Source: Corynebacterium tuberculostearicum
Lineage (GTDB): Bacteria; Actinomycetota; Actinomycetes; Mycobacteriales; Mycobacteriaceae
Direction of reading: 5' to 3'
DNA: 64,000 nt
NCBI RefSeq assembly: GCF_030503735.1
Contig: NZ_CP073096.1
Coordinates: 1,860,001-1,924,000 of the forward strand
This document shows, one piece after another, positions 7,922-16,693 of this stretch. The position numbers and the translations under genes were made by a program. Each line of letters opens with the position of its first letter. The stretch's first letter is position 1. The notes below the pieces were generated by a model. The model was given only the letters and a program-made list of their open reading frames with translations. It ran no database searches and had not been told where the DNA came from.

Positions 7922-8314
7922 AGCACTGTGGCAGTCAAGGCATACCACAATTACAAACTTTCGATCGTGGTCTCCTCGTCGGCGTCATCAGATTAGCCGG
8001 TTGCAACCGGCTCAAAAAGCGTTCACCCCCACGCTGACCTGCGCAATTCGTGGATAATTTCAGTTATCCACGAACTGCGCAAGCACGTCAGGTCAGACAC
8101 TAAAAATGAAAGTGACTATTATGCGTTCGTCTGCAAATTTTGCAATCGGTCATTGTGCAGCGATAACACTCTACCCCCGTCTATCGCCCGATGCCTACCC
8201 ACATTCTTCCTGTCAACAGTGGTGTTCGGGTCGTTTCTCCCCAATACCTTACGGGCCGGGTGTGCACTTTCTCGCCGTGTTTCCACCTGGGGGTTTCGTT
8301 TCGCGCAGACTCGT
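7922..8314. other. Gene-free spacer with two strong inverted repeats
   Basis: No credible coding frame. It contains the 16-base palindrome GCCGGTTGCAACCGGC at 7996-8011 and a long cruciform at 8034-8096. The latter has outer arms CTGACCT/AGGTCAG, then GCGC/GCGC and inner arms TTCGTGGATAA/TTATCCACGAA around a 6-base loop. Neither is followed by a clear T-run, so these look like recombination or protein sites rather than ordinary terminators. The inner arms happen to carry DnaA-box-like TTATCCACG. Confidence 0.5.
8034..8096. repeat. Nested inverted repeat (cruciform) near the recombinase gene
   Basis: Three nested pairs of arms share one centre at about 8060: 7-base outer arms, 4-base middle arms and perfect 11-base inner arms. 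It lies about 220 bases beyond the 3' end of the serine recombinase gene, so a res-like or transcription-termination role is possible. Confidence 0.55.
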
Positions 8315-8887
8315 TTACTTAGTATCGTCCACCTCACGAATAGCCCTGTAGATGGTTTGCCGGGAGACGTTGAAGGACCTGGCGACCGACCTCACTGACT
8401 GGCCGTTCTCGACCAATAGCGCAGCCTGTTGCTTCTGCTCTTTACTGAGTTTCGGCTTCGGCCCCGCAACTCGACCCTGTACTCGGGCATGGGCGACGCC
8501 CTCGCGAGTGCGCTGAATAAGGAGGTCACGCTCCCACTCAGCTAGAGAAGCCATGATGTTGACCACGACCTTATCCGCAGGACGGGATGTGTCCAGAACA
8601 GGATCAAGGACCCGGACATTGATGTCCCGGTCAGCTAGGTCGGAGATGGTAGTGACGGTTTCGACCATGTTGCGGCCCAGCCGGTCTAGCCGGGTCACGA
8701 CCAAGGTATCGTCCGGCCTCATGTAGGCAAGGGCATCATCGAGGCCGGGGCGAGACCACTTGGCACCACTAATGGTGTCGCTGTAGATATGCTTAGGGTC
8801 GCAACCAGCGTCGATGAGAGCCTTGCTTTGCGTGTCCAGCGACTGCCCCTGTCGCGAGGTCGAGACGCGCGCATATCCAATCAACAT
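8315..8887 (-). CDS. Serine recombinase (resolvase/invertase family)
   Basis: A 190-residue small serine recombinase. The catalytic Ser is in IGYARVSTSRQ (about residue 9). Conserved Arg residues follow in VVTRLDRLGRN, then the E-helix region ASLAEWERDLLIQRT and a C-terminal Hin-type helix-turn-helix (SVRSVARSFNVSRQTIYRAI). The size is normal for a resolvase or invertase that acts at short crossover sites. Its start is only 2 bases after the hsdR stop, so it is the last cistron of the RM operon and probably co-translated with it. Its substrate is not evident; the inverted repeat at 8034-8096 and the hsdS internal repeats are candidates. Confidence 0.92.
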   Translation of the reverse strand: MLIGYARVSTSRQGQSLDTQSKALIDAGCDPKHIYSDTISGAKWSRPGLDDALAYMRPDDTLVVTRLDRLGRNMVETVTTISDLADRDINVRVLDPVLDTSRPADKVVVNIMASLAEWERDLLIQRTREGVAHARVQGRVAGPKPKLSKEQKQQAALLVENGQSVRSVARSFNVSRQTIYRAIREVDDTK

Positions 8888-8889
8888 GC

Positions 8890-11800
8890 CTACTCACCTG
8901 CCAGTTCTTCCTCGGTCACGCTGAGGTCGGCAGGCAACGCGCCGTCGATGACGTAGGTGCGTAGCAGCTTGTCCAGCAGAGCACGGACCCTGAACTTCGA
9001 CACCTTTGCTCCGGTGACTTCCGTGAAGTACGCCGCCGCCAGGTCAAGGTCAATTGATGCCTTTAGGTCATCGAAACGCCCGTACTCGTTGATGGTTGCC
9101 GCCGTGACCTGGGCGTCGAGTATCCGTCGTAGCTGCGCCATGTCCAGACCTAGACATTCATGCAGTCGTACCAGCTGTCGGTCGCGCTCGGTGATGCGGT
9201 ACTCGTTGATGTAGTCGTGCACTGTCTTGCCTGGTTGCAGGGTCACGTCACCTGCTTGGAGGTCGTGCAGCCAACGGTTAGCGTAGCGTTGGTCATCCTG
9301 ACTCAGGCGGGCGAAGCTGTCATGCAGCTGTTCCAGCAGGTCATCGAGCACATCTTGCGGCACGCCGTCCTGGAGGGCCTTGAGGTACTTGTTGAACTTG
9401 CTGTTGAGGTACTCGGCATCAATGCGGTCGGTGTCGACGTGCGTGATGTGCACGTCAATGTCAAAGGGTGCATCCTCAGGCGACTGTGAGTCGTCGCCTG
9501 CCTTGCCGAGCTCCTTGTAACGGGTCACCAGCGTGGTGTAGGTGTCCTCGGTAAGTTCCACCACGATAGGCTCCGTCAGGACATCGAAGTAGTAGGTGTC
9601 CTTGTCCGAGGTGAAGCCCTGCACCTGCGCGGCCTGAAGTTCCCGGTACATGCGGTTGAAGGTCTTGGCGAACTCGCCTTGGTCTGCCTCAGCATCGGGC
9701 AGCTGCGAGAAGTCCGGCTGGCCGGTCTTCGGGTCGGTAAACAGCGCCTCGATGGTAGCGAAGCACTCGTTGATGGACTTGAGGTGGTCATCGAGGTGGT
9801 CCACGAACAAGCCGAGGGGCCGGTCGCCGGAGTAGAGCTTTACCGCCCGGTCGATGTTGCCCCGCATAGTGTGCGGCCTGCGGTAGTAGCGGATGGACCC
9901 GAAGGGCTTTTCCGGGCCGAAAATGCGGTTGGTGCGCGAAAAAGCCTGGATGATGGACTCGTACTCGATCACCTTGTCCAGGTAGAGGGTGTTGAGCCAC
10001 TTGGAGTCGAAGCCGGTGAGCATTTGGTCCACCACGATGAGCAGGTCGATGTGTCGGCTGCGGTCGTCGAGGAAGGCCTTGGTGTTGTAAGGCTTCTTGT
10101 GGGCTAGGCGCTTGGAGACGTCCTTCTTAAACTCATCATGGGTCGGCATGGTGAAGTGCTGGCCGTAGGTGTTGTTGTAGTCGCCGAGAATCTCCAGCAG
10201 GCCGTCTTCCTTGAGCAGCTGATTGTTCCCGGTGTTGTCGATGTTGGGGTCAAACAGCGCTGTGACCTTGATGTGGGGGTACTGCTTCTTGAAGATGCGG
10301 TAGTACTCCACGGCCTCGGGAATGCTGGAGGTCGCCAGGATGGCCTGGAACATGCTGTTGCGGCTGAGCTGCATCCAGTGCTCGTTGATGTCGCTGGCGA
10401 CAGCCTCGCGGTGGTTTGCCTTCTCATACTGGGTCGTTGGCAGGTAGTCCTCGATGCCCTTGGTGACACGCTTATAGGTGCTGTTGCCCTTATCGTCTTT
10501 TTCCAGCTCATAGATAGAGGCCATAGGGATCTGCTTCTTGTCCATGAACTTGCTGTAGACTGCCGCCTTCTGCGGGTCTGACAGTGCTTCCTCTACGGTC
10601 TTGGCCTTGGCCGCCTGGAGGGCGACCACGGTGCGCACGTCATACGCCCTGAAAGTCTCCACCATCTCGGGGTCGAAGCCCAGGACGTTCTCGTCGCGGA
10701 TGCCGTCGGCAATTGAGTAGCGGTGTAGCTCATTGCCGAACAGTGTGGTCGTGGTGGAGTGCTTCTTCTGGTTCTCATCGTGGATCGGCGTGCCGGTGAA
10801 GCCAAAGAACAGCGCGTTCGGCAGGGTGCGCTTGACGGAGGCGAGCATGTCACCGAAGGTGGTGCGGTGCGCCTCATCGACGATGAAGACTACGCGCTTG
10901 GAGCGGATGAGGTCCAAGTCAGCCTTCTTCATTGTCTCAGGATTGACGCGGCTCATCTTGTGCAGTGAGGTCACAATGAGAGTGGAGCGCTTGTCCTTGA
11001 GCAATGTTGCCAGGTTGGCGGCACTGGAGGTGTCTTCCACCGCGATGCTGTCACCGCCGTAGCTGACGTAGTTCTCCAGCGACTGCATGCCCAGCTCCAC
11101 ACGGTCAAGCAGGAACACCACCTTGTCGGCGTTGTGGGAGTCAGCGATGAGCTGAGCGGTCTTGAAGCTGGTAATCGTCTTGCCGGAGCCGGTGGTGTGC
11201 CAGATGTAGCCGCCCAACTGGTCGCCGCTGTCCCAGTCGTGACGGTCTACGCGGTCAGCGATACGCGAGGCCGCATAGTACTGGTAAGAGCGCATCGCCA
11301 GCAGGTTGCCGGAGGCCCGGTCAGCGACGGTATAGAAGCCGATGAGCTGGTGCGCCATCGGAATAGACAGCAGCGCACGTCCCACGTCGTCCCATTGGTT
11401 GACCGGCTCGTTGTTGAAGTCGGCCCAGTGGAAGAAGTAGTCCGGGTTGAACTTGCCTGCGCCCGGGTTGGCGAAGTAGAGCGTCTCCTCTGGGGTCATG
11501 GCGACGAAGATTTGCACCAGGGAGAAGATGCCCTGGTAGACGTCCTCGTGGGCGTACTTGGCTATCTGGTTCGCACCTTGGGAGACCGGCACGCCGGAGC
11601 GTTTCAGCTCGATGTGGAAGACCGGCATACCGTTGATGAGCAGCATCAAATCGCCACGTCGGGTGGGCAGCAGCTCATTGGCGGTCTGGAAGCGCGGCTG
11701 GACGGCAATTTGGTAGCGCGACTGGCCACCGGCAATCTCTAGGCGGTCGTAGATTTTCAGGCTGACCTCGGAGCCGAAGTTGGCCGCCTGCGGTGCATCT

Positions 11801-12081
11801 CGGGTGATGGTCACGGTGCGACCGTTGATGAATTCGTTGAGCGCCAGCGGGGTGCGCAGGTTGTTGACCTGCTCGATGATTTGCGCCATCTCGCCCTGGG
11901 TGAGCGGCACGTCGCCTAGCAGGTCACGGCCCCGGTTGTTGGCATAGAGGATGTCCGCCCAGTTGTCGATGAGCTGCTGTTCTGTCGGGAAGCGCAGCAG
12001 CTCCTTGCTCCAGCCGTGGCGGGTGAGCAGGTCGATGAGCGCAGCCTCGAACTCAGCCTCAGAACGAAATGGTGTGGTCAT
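8890..12081 (-). CDS. hsdR: Type I restriction endonuclease subunit R (HsdR)
   Basis: A 1063-residue restriction and translocation subunit. The N-terminal nuclease domain shows the PD-(D/E)xK element VFHIELKRSG (about residue 160). The SF2 motor follows: Walker A WHTTGSGKT, DEAH in VFIVDEAHRTTFGDM and motif III GFTGTPI. The helical C-terminus binds the MTase core. The length is typical. It starts 9 bases after the hsdS stop and is followed by the recombinase gene. With HsdM and HsdS it cuts DNA lacking host methylation. All motifs are intact. Confidence 0.95.
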   Translation of the reverse strand: MTTPFRSEAEFEAALIDLLTRHGWSKELLRFPTEQQLIDNWADILYANNRGRDLLGDVPLTQGEMAQIIEQVNNLRTPLALNEFINGRTVTITRDAPQAANFGSEVSLKIYDRLEIAGGQSRYQIAVQPRFQTANELLPTRRGDLMLLINGMPVFHIELKRSGVPVSQGANQIAKYAHEDVYQGIFSLVQIFVAMTPEETLYFANPGAGKFNPDYFFHWADFNNEPVNQWDDVGRALLSIPMAHQLIGFYTVADRASGNLLAMRSYQYYAASRIADRVDRHDWDSGDQLGGYIWHTTGSGKTITSFKTAQLIADSHNADKVVFLLDRVELGMQSLENYVSYGGDSIAVEDTSSAANLATLLKDKRSTLIVTSLHKMSRVNPETMKKADLDLIRSKRVVFIVDEAHRTTFGDMLASVKRTLPNALFFGFTGTPIHDENQKKHSTTTTLFGNELHRYSIADGIRDENVLGFDPEMVETFRAYDVRTVVALQAAKAKTVEEALSDPQKAAVYSKFMDKKQIPMASIYELEKDDKGNSTYKRVTKGIEDYLPTTQYEKANHREAVASDINEHWMQLSRNSMFQAILATSSIPEAVEYYRIFKKQYPHIKVTALFDPNIDNTGNNQLLKEDGLLEILGDYNNTYGQHFTMPTHDEFKKDVSKRLAHKKPYNTKAFLDDRSRHIDLLIVVDQMLTGFDSKWLNTLYLDKVIEYESIIQAFSRTNRIFGPEKPFGSIRYYRRPHTMRGNIDRAVKLYSGDRPLGLFVDHLDDHLKSINECFATIEALFTDPKTGQPDFSQLPDAEADQGEFAKTFNRMYRELQAAQVQGFTSDKDTYYFDVLTEPIVVELTEDTYTTLVTRYKELGKAGDDSQSPEDAPFDIDVHITHVDTDRIDAEYLNSKFNKYLKALQDGVPQDVLDDLLEQLHDSFARLSQDDQRYANRWLHDLQAGDVTLQPGKTVHDYINEYRITERDRQLVRLHECLGLDMAQLRRILDAQVTAATINEYGRFDDLKASIDLDLAAAYFTEVTGAKVSKFRVRALLDKLLRTYVIDGALPADLSVTEEELAGE

Positions 12082-12090
12082 AACTGCTCC

Positions 12091-13248
12091 TTAGATGAAC
12101 ATCCGTTGCAGCAGCGCCGTCTTGGTCTGCTTAAGGGACTCGATGTACTTGGCCTCGGTAGCAATGAGCGTGTCCAGCCGTGTGAACACCGCACCGATGG
12201 CCTGTTGTTCTTCGAGGGTTGGTGGGAACAAAAAATGCATCTTCGCAAACATCCCGCCCGTAATTTGGTTGATGGTGGCACCCATTGATTCCGCAACTTG
12301 AGACTCGAAGAGTTCAGTATCGAATAGGGCGCTCATGAAATGAGGCTGTTTGCTTCGAATACCAGTCATGAATGCACCGATGACCGTCGGCGGAAGTTCC
12401 CCCCTCACCAACGCATGCTTTCCGATAAGAGCGCGGGAGCCGTTTCGGACGACCATAATAATGTCGTTTGGCTTGACATTTTGTACGTTCACGACGCCGG
12501 AGCGGACATACACACAATCATCAAAGGCAAGCGTAGCGTCTTTCACATTGCTTGACCGAAGTACCAGAGTGCCCCCATTCTTCACAACATCGCCTGGTGA
12601 ATAGGTCAGCCCACTGAAATATTCAACGTGATCATTCAACGAGCTTTCTTTCCACTCACCGTCGAAGCCATCCAGCCGCAGCTCCGGCACCGTCTGGCCC
12701 TCCTGCGGGAACATCCGCTGCATGAGCGCAGTCTTGGCCTGCTGCAGAGCTTGGTGCTTCTTGGTGTGCTGGTTGATGGCATCGTCGAGGTTGGTGAAGA
12801 TAGCGCCGATGGCCTGCTGTTCTTCGAGAGTGTGCGGAATGGAGATATCTGCGCTGTTGATGGTCTGGCTAGTCAGACTAGGTAACCCGGTTGCAGTATT
12901 CTTCGCCATCCAATCGACTTGCAATACTGATGCGTAGAAGAACGCCAGGTCAGTCTCTTGGTTCGGAACAACGTAGAACAACGTGTCAACAGTCCAGAAG
13001 GGAGCTTTCAGGATGTATGGCTTGTTGATGGTGCCCTTTCGACCGATGCCTACCGCGTCTTCATCGTGAGAAAGAGCTTGGTCCACTGACACCATGTAGC
13101 CACCGGTCCCGTAGACGGGAATACAACCTTCCCCCAGATGCTTGTAGTCACGACCGTTGTGGAGAGCTGAGACTGCACCAATACTGGTCGTCTTCCACGC
13201 ACCGTCGAACCCCTCCAGGCGCAGTGCGGGCACGTTGCGGCTACGCAT
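12091..13248 (-). CDS. hsdS: Type I restriction-modification specificity subunit S (HsdS)
   Basis: About 385 residues with two target-recognition domains (roughly 10-130 and 205-325), each followed by a conserved coiled region. The repeats are visible as EEQQAIGAIFTNLDDAI...TALMQRMF and EEQQAIGAVFTRLDTLI...TALLQRMF. This is the classic two-half layout that reads a bipartite DNA target. I prefer the ATG at 13248 (8-base overlap with hsdM), though a GTG at 13257 is possible. The two repeat units are also similar at DNA level, giving a short in-gene direct repeat about 620 bases apart. Confidence 0.92.
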   Translation of the reverse strand: MRSRNVPALRLEGFDGAWKTTSIGAVSALHNGRDYKHLGEGCIPVYGTGGYMVSVDQALSHDEDAVGIGRKGTINKPYILKAPFWTVDTLFYVVPNQETDLAFFYASVLQVDWMAKNTATGLPSLTSQTINSADISIPHTLEEQQAIGAIFTNLDDAINQHTKKHQALQQAKTALMQRMFPQEGQTVPELRLDGFDGEWKESSLNDHVEYFSGLTYSPGDVVKNGGTLVLRSSNVKDATLAFDDCVYVRSGVVNVQNVKPNDIIMVVRNGSRALIGKHALVRGELPPTVIGAFMTGIRSKQPHFMSALFDTELFESQVAESMGATINQITGGMFAKMHFLFPPTLEEQQAIGAVFTRLDTLIATEAKYIESLKQTKTALLQRMFI

Positions 13249-15838
13249 CGCGACCACCGCCCAGCAGCTCCTGGAGTGCAGCCAGGGCCTGCATGTCGGC
13301 GGCGTTGCCGGTAAGCCCGCTCAGTAGGCCTGCCAGCTCTTGCTCCGTCTCGCGAACCTGCACGTCGAGGTCGGTCAGCGCGACGGCGTACTTGTCGTGC
13401 AGCGCCTGTACGCGGGCTGAAAGACCAGCGAGCACATGACCAGGGATTTCGCGCAGGTCACCCATAAGTGCAGTAATCCACTTGGCGGTGAGCACCTCAT
13501 CCACCTGCACGTCGGTAAGCGCTTCGATGGTCGCGTGGGTGTCTTTCTCCAGCTGCTCTTGCGCAGTCTTGAGGTTCTTCTTGAGCTTGTCCCGCTGGGC
13601 GATGAGCGCCTTGGCGCTGAGCATGGCAGCCTCGGTGCTGCCCTCCGGCCAGGTCTCGCCCTTGGCCAGCTTCGGCAGGTCCTTGATGGCCTTGTTTAGC
13701 TCGGTCTTCTTGAAGGCATCCTGTTTGTCGTTAAGTACCTCGGCCAGATCGGTCTTGTCGTCTTCGCTTAAGTCCTCGACGAGCTGCGTCAGCTCAGATA
13801 CAGCTGTGTCCACGTCGCGACTTAGCTGCGTTACCTGGTCCTTCTGCTGCGGCAGGTAGAAGGTCTGCACCAACTCGTTGGGAGCAACGCGCCCGTCCCA
13901 TCCGACCTGGACATAGACCTTCTTCTTGTCCTTGGTCTTCCACTCCATCACGGGGTCGTTGACCCGCACGGCATCGAAGCCTTCGGTCTGGATGACTTCT
14001 AGGTCACCGGCGGTTTTGACCCAGCTGTCATGCAGTACCTGATAGCCCTCGTAGGCATCGACCAACGGCACGCGATCGAGGCGGTCGAACAGGTCGGCCT
14101 TGAGCTGGTCCTCGGTGGTGGTAATAGGCACGGTGGCCACGCCGTCCACCAGCAGCGCGTGCAGCGTCTCCGGCAGGTCGGATAGTGCAGCGTCAACCTG
14201 GTCACGAAGTGCCTGGGCTGCAGGGTGCTGGTTGATGGTCTCGCGCAGGTTGGTGGTCTTCAGCTCCGCGTAGCCTTCTGTCTTCTCGGTGAACAGTGTC
14301 TCCCGCAGCCCCGGCAGGGCGGTCCAGTAGTGCTCCAGTGTGTCAATTTCACTGGTGGGAATGCCGCCGTGCATAGTGGCGTACAGGTCTACAGACTCAG
14401 GCGGCAGGGTGGCAGAGACGTAGCGTGGGATGTTCAGGTTGTGGTCGTTGGCGCGAATCTCGTCTCGGGTCACTACCCTAGCGAAGTGCGGCACGTTCAC
14501 GCGGTTGTGAACGGCATCGACGATGCGTTGGATGTCACGGGCACGCAGGTGGTTGTACTTGCCCTGCTTGATGAAGCCCTGAGAGGCATCGATGAACAGC
14601 ACGTCATCGCGGTCACGTTCTTGCTTGAGCACCATGATGATGGTCGCGATACCGGTGCCGTAGAAGATGTTGGAAGGCAGGCCGATAATGGTATCGATGT
14701 GGTTGGCTTCGATGAGATTGCGACGGATGTCGGCCTCCGAGCCACCACGAAACAGTACGCCGTGCGGCAGGACGATGGTGAGGATGCCATCAGGCTTAAC
14801 GTGAAATAGCTCATGCAACATGAAGGCGTAGTCGGCCTTGGTCTTGGGTGCTAGACCAAACCGTGCGAAGCGCGGGTCAGCCTCGTTGCCTTCGGGTTCC
14901 CACTTTTGGGAGTAGGGCGGGTTGGAGACTACTGCGTCCACATAGAGCGGCTTGTAGGTCTGCACCGGGTCGGCCTCGTCGAACATCGGCCAGTCATGGG
15001 CCAAGCTGTCACCGTTGCGGGCGACGATGTTGTCCGCCTTCACGCCGCGCATTACCAGGTTCATACGAGTGAGGTTGTAGGTGTTCTCGCGCAGCTCCTG
15101 GGCGAAGTACTTAATACGGTCTGGGTCACCCATGCGCTTGGCGACGGCATGGCCGATGTTAAGCAGCAGGGAGCCAGATCCGGAGGTCGGGTCGTAAATC
15201 TGAATCTCGTCGCGGCCCTTGAGGTGGTCAGCGACGATGTTGCTCATGATGAGCGAGACCTCATGCGGGGTGTAGAACTCGCCTGCCTTCTTGCCCGCGT
15301 TGGCCGCGAACTTCTCGATGAGGTACTCGTAGGTGTAGCCCAGCACGTCATAGCCCTGCTTGCCATCAGTGGGAATGTCATCGATAAGATCCAGTAGCTT
15401 CTTGATGGCAGAGGTACGGGCAGCGTCGGTTGTGCCCAACTTCGACAGGCTTGTGTCCAGGGTGTTAAGGATGCCGTCGAAGACGTGCTTGCGCTCCGGG
15501 GCGATGTTGCGCTTGAAGGTGGCCAGGCCGTCGCGCACGTGAGCGATGGAGAAGTCGTTACCCATGTCTCGCCACGTCGAGTACAGGTTCTCGTAAGTAA
15601 GGAAGTAGCCCAAGTTGTTACGCACCAGGGCCACGGTGTCAGTGTCGGTCTCAACGAGCGCATCTGGCAGGTCTTCCGGTTCAGCGTCGTTATTGAGCAT
15701 GAACTGCTCTAATTGGTCGGACAAGAACTTATAGAAGATGAAGCCGAGGATGTAGTCCTTGTACTCATTGGCCTCAATCTTGGAGCGCATATTGTTGGCC
15801 GACTCCCAGATGAGGGAGGCAAGTTCTTGTTTGTTCAC
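13241..15838 (-). CDS. hsdM: Type I restriction-modification DNA methyltransferase subunit M (HsdM)
   Basis: An 865-residue N6-adenine methyltransferase subunit. The N-terminal HsdM_N helical domain (1-150) is followed by the SAM motif DPTSGSGSLLL and catalytic NPPYSQKW. The C-terminal ~350 residues are a long Lys/Glu-rich, largely coiled-coil extension, so the protein is longer than the ~500-residue classical HsdM; such long M subunits occur in Actinobacteria. Translation starts at a GTG (15838). The stop overlaps the hsdS start, so M, S and R are translationally linked. Confidence 0.94.
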   Translation of the reverse strand: MNKQELASLIWESANNMRSKIEANEYKDYILGFIFYKFLSDQLEQFMLNNDAEPEDLPDALVETDTDTVALVRNNLGYFLTYENLYSTWRDMGNDFSIAHVRDGLATFKRNIAPERKHVFDGILNTLDTSLSKLGTTDAARTSAIKKLLDLIDDIPTDGKQGYDVLGYTYEYLIEKFAANAGKKAGEFYTPHEVSLIMSNIVADHLKGRDEIQIYDPTSGSGSLLLNIGHAVAKRMGDPDRIKYFAQELRENTYNLTRMNLVMRGVKADNIVARNGDSLAHDWPMFDEADPVQTYKPLYVDAVVSNPPYSQKWEPEGNEADPRFARFGLAPKTKADYAFMLHELFHVKPDGILTIVLPHGVLFRGGSEADIRRNLIEANHIDTIIGLPSNIFYGTGIATIIMVLKQERDRDDVLFIDASQGFIKQGKYNHLRARDIQRIVDAVHNRVNVPHFARVVTRDEIRANDHNLNIPRYVSATLPPESVDLYATMHGGIPTSEIDTLEHYWTALPGLRETLFTEKTEGYAELKTTNLRETINQHPAAQALRDQVDAALSDLPETLHALLVDGVATVPITTTEDQLKADLFDRLDRVPLVDAYEGYQVLHDSWVKTAGDLEVIQTEGFDAVRVNDPVMEWKTKDKKKVYVQVGWDGRVAPNELVQTFYLPQQKDQVTQLSRDVDTAVSELTQLVEDLSEDDKTDLAEVLNDKQDAFKKTELNKAIKDLPKLAKGETWPEGSTEAAMLSAKALIAQRDKLKKNLKTAQEQLEKDTHATIEALTDVQVDEVLTAKWITALMGDLREIPGHVLAGLSARVQALHDKYAVALTDLDVQVRETEQELAGLLSGLTGNAADMQALAALQELLGGGRDA

Positions 15839-16090
15839 GGGGTAACTTTCTACACTAAGGCATTAACTACATGGCTCGATTGTGTACACCGAGTGCTTCG
15901 GCAGGTCTTTTGGCCCTGAAATTACAGCCACGGGATGCCCGAAATAGTGTGCCATTATTGTGACCGCATCACAATTAGCGAATTGACGATTGTGGACAGC
16001 GGGGGTTAGTTCTTCCAGACGATTTTGACTCGCGTGGGGTCGAATCGTGTGTTTCCGGCCGTTCTGGGAAGGATGTGGCTCTCCATCGGC
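15839..16090. promoter_or_regulatory. Promoter region of the hsdMSR operon
   Basis: No coding frame is seen. It carries the palindrome ATTGTGA-CCGCA-TCACAAT at 15957-15975, about 120 bases before hsdM. The arms look CRP-like, but the TGTGA/TCACA spacer is 5 bases rather than the 6 of GlxR, so another regulator is possible. Confidence 0.45.
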
Positions 16091-16180
16091 CTGGCCCCCG
16101 AAAAGTAGACACGTCGGGGGTAGCTATGCTGCTTGGGTCAGTGTAGCTGAATTTAGCGCTTCGAAGTCATCGGGGGCCAG
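16091..16180. mobile_element. 90-bp element remnant bounded by an 11-bp inverted repeat
   Basis: CTGGCCCCCGA at 16091-16101 is repeated in inverse as TCGGGGGCCAG at 16170-16180. The left end continues AAAAGTAGACAC, a sequence resembling the termini of IS3-family elements. There is no transposase and no clear target duplication. Immediately to the right a DNA-binding ORF appears to be cut off. Confidence 0.4.
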
Positions 16181-16693
16181 ACCCTACCTACCATCGGGAA
16201 TGCGCACCGACTTCGTAGCAACGACGTCGTGGCCTACGGTCAAGAAACATTCCGCGAATACAAATCTGGAAGACAACCCCGTAGACCCCGAGTTGCACCC
16301 ATCACACTCCAGGAATTAATAGCACACCTCGACCATTTCGACACCAAACTTGCAGCTATCGCAAGCATCATGCACGCCATCCAAGCCCTCGCCGCCAGTG
16401 GAGCCATCGAACTAGAAGGCGCCTGGGTTGTCCCGAACTCCACCGGGAATAACCCAACGCAATTCAACCGGCCCGAGTCATGTACCATTTCCTTTCCACT
16501 CTCAATTCAGTCTCTTAAAAAATACCGAAATAGACGAAACGCAACGCAGGACGCCTTATCTTGCGCTTCCTCTGAGTCTGTTGCGGCGGCAAGTGAACTA
16601 CAAATTAGTAATGGAACGATTGTCCCAATAGTTAGCTTGCAGGATTCTGACAATTCAGCTCCATCCAATTCGGTAAAATTCACCATGCCATGA
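16181..16693 (+). pseudogene. Truncated excisionase/MerR-like DNA-binding ORF
   Basis: The frame open from 16181 reads TLPTIGNAHRLRSNDVVAYG, resembling the second half of an excisionase-type winged helix (LP-x-VG-x-HRR-x-R-x-x-DV-x-AY). Its first half is missing, and the frame abuts the 90-bp element end. A GTG at 16229 could start a 154-residue product, but the C-terminal third is low-complexity and unlike a conserved protein. The stop overlaps the next gene's ATG. Function uncertain. Confidence 0.35.
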
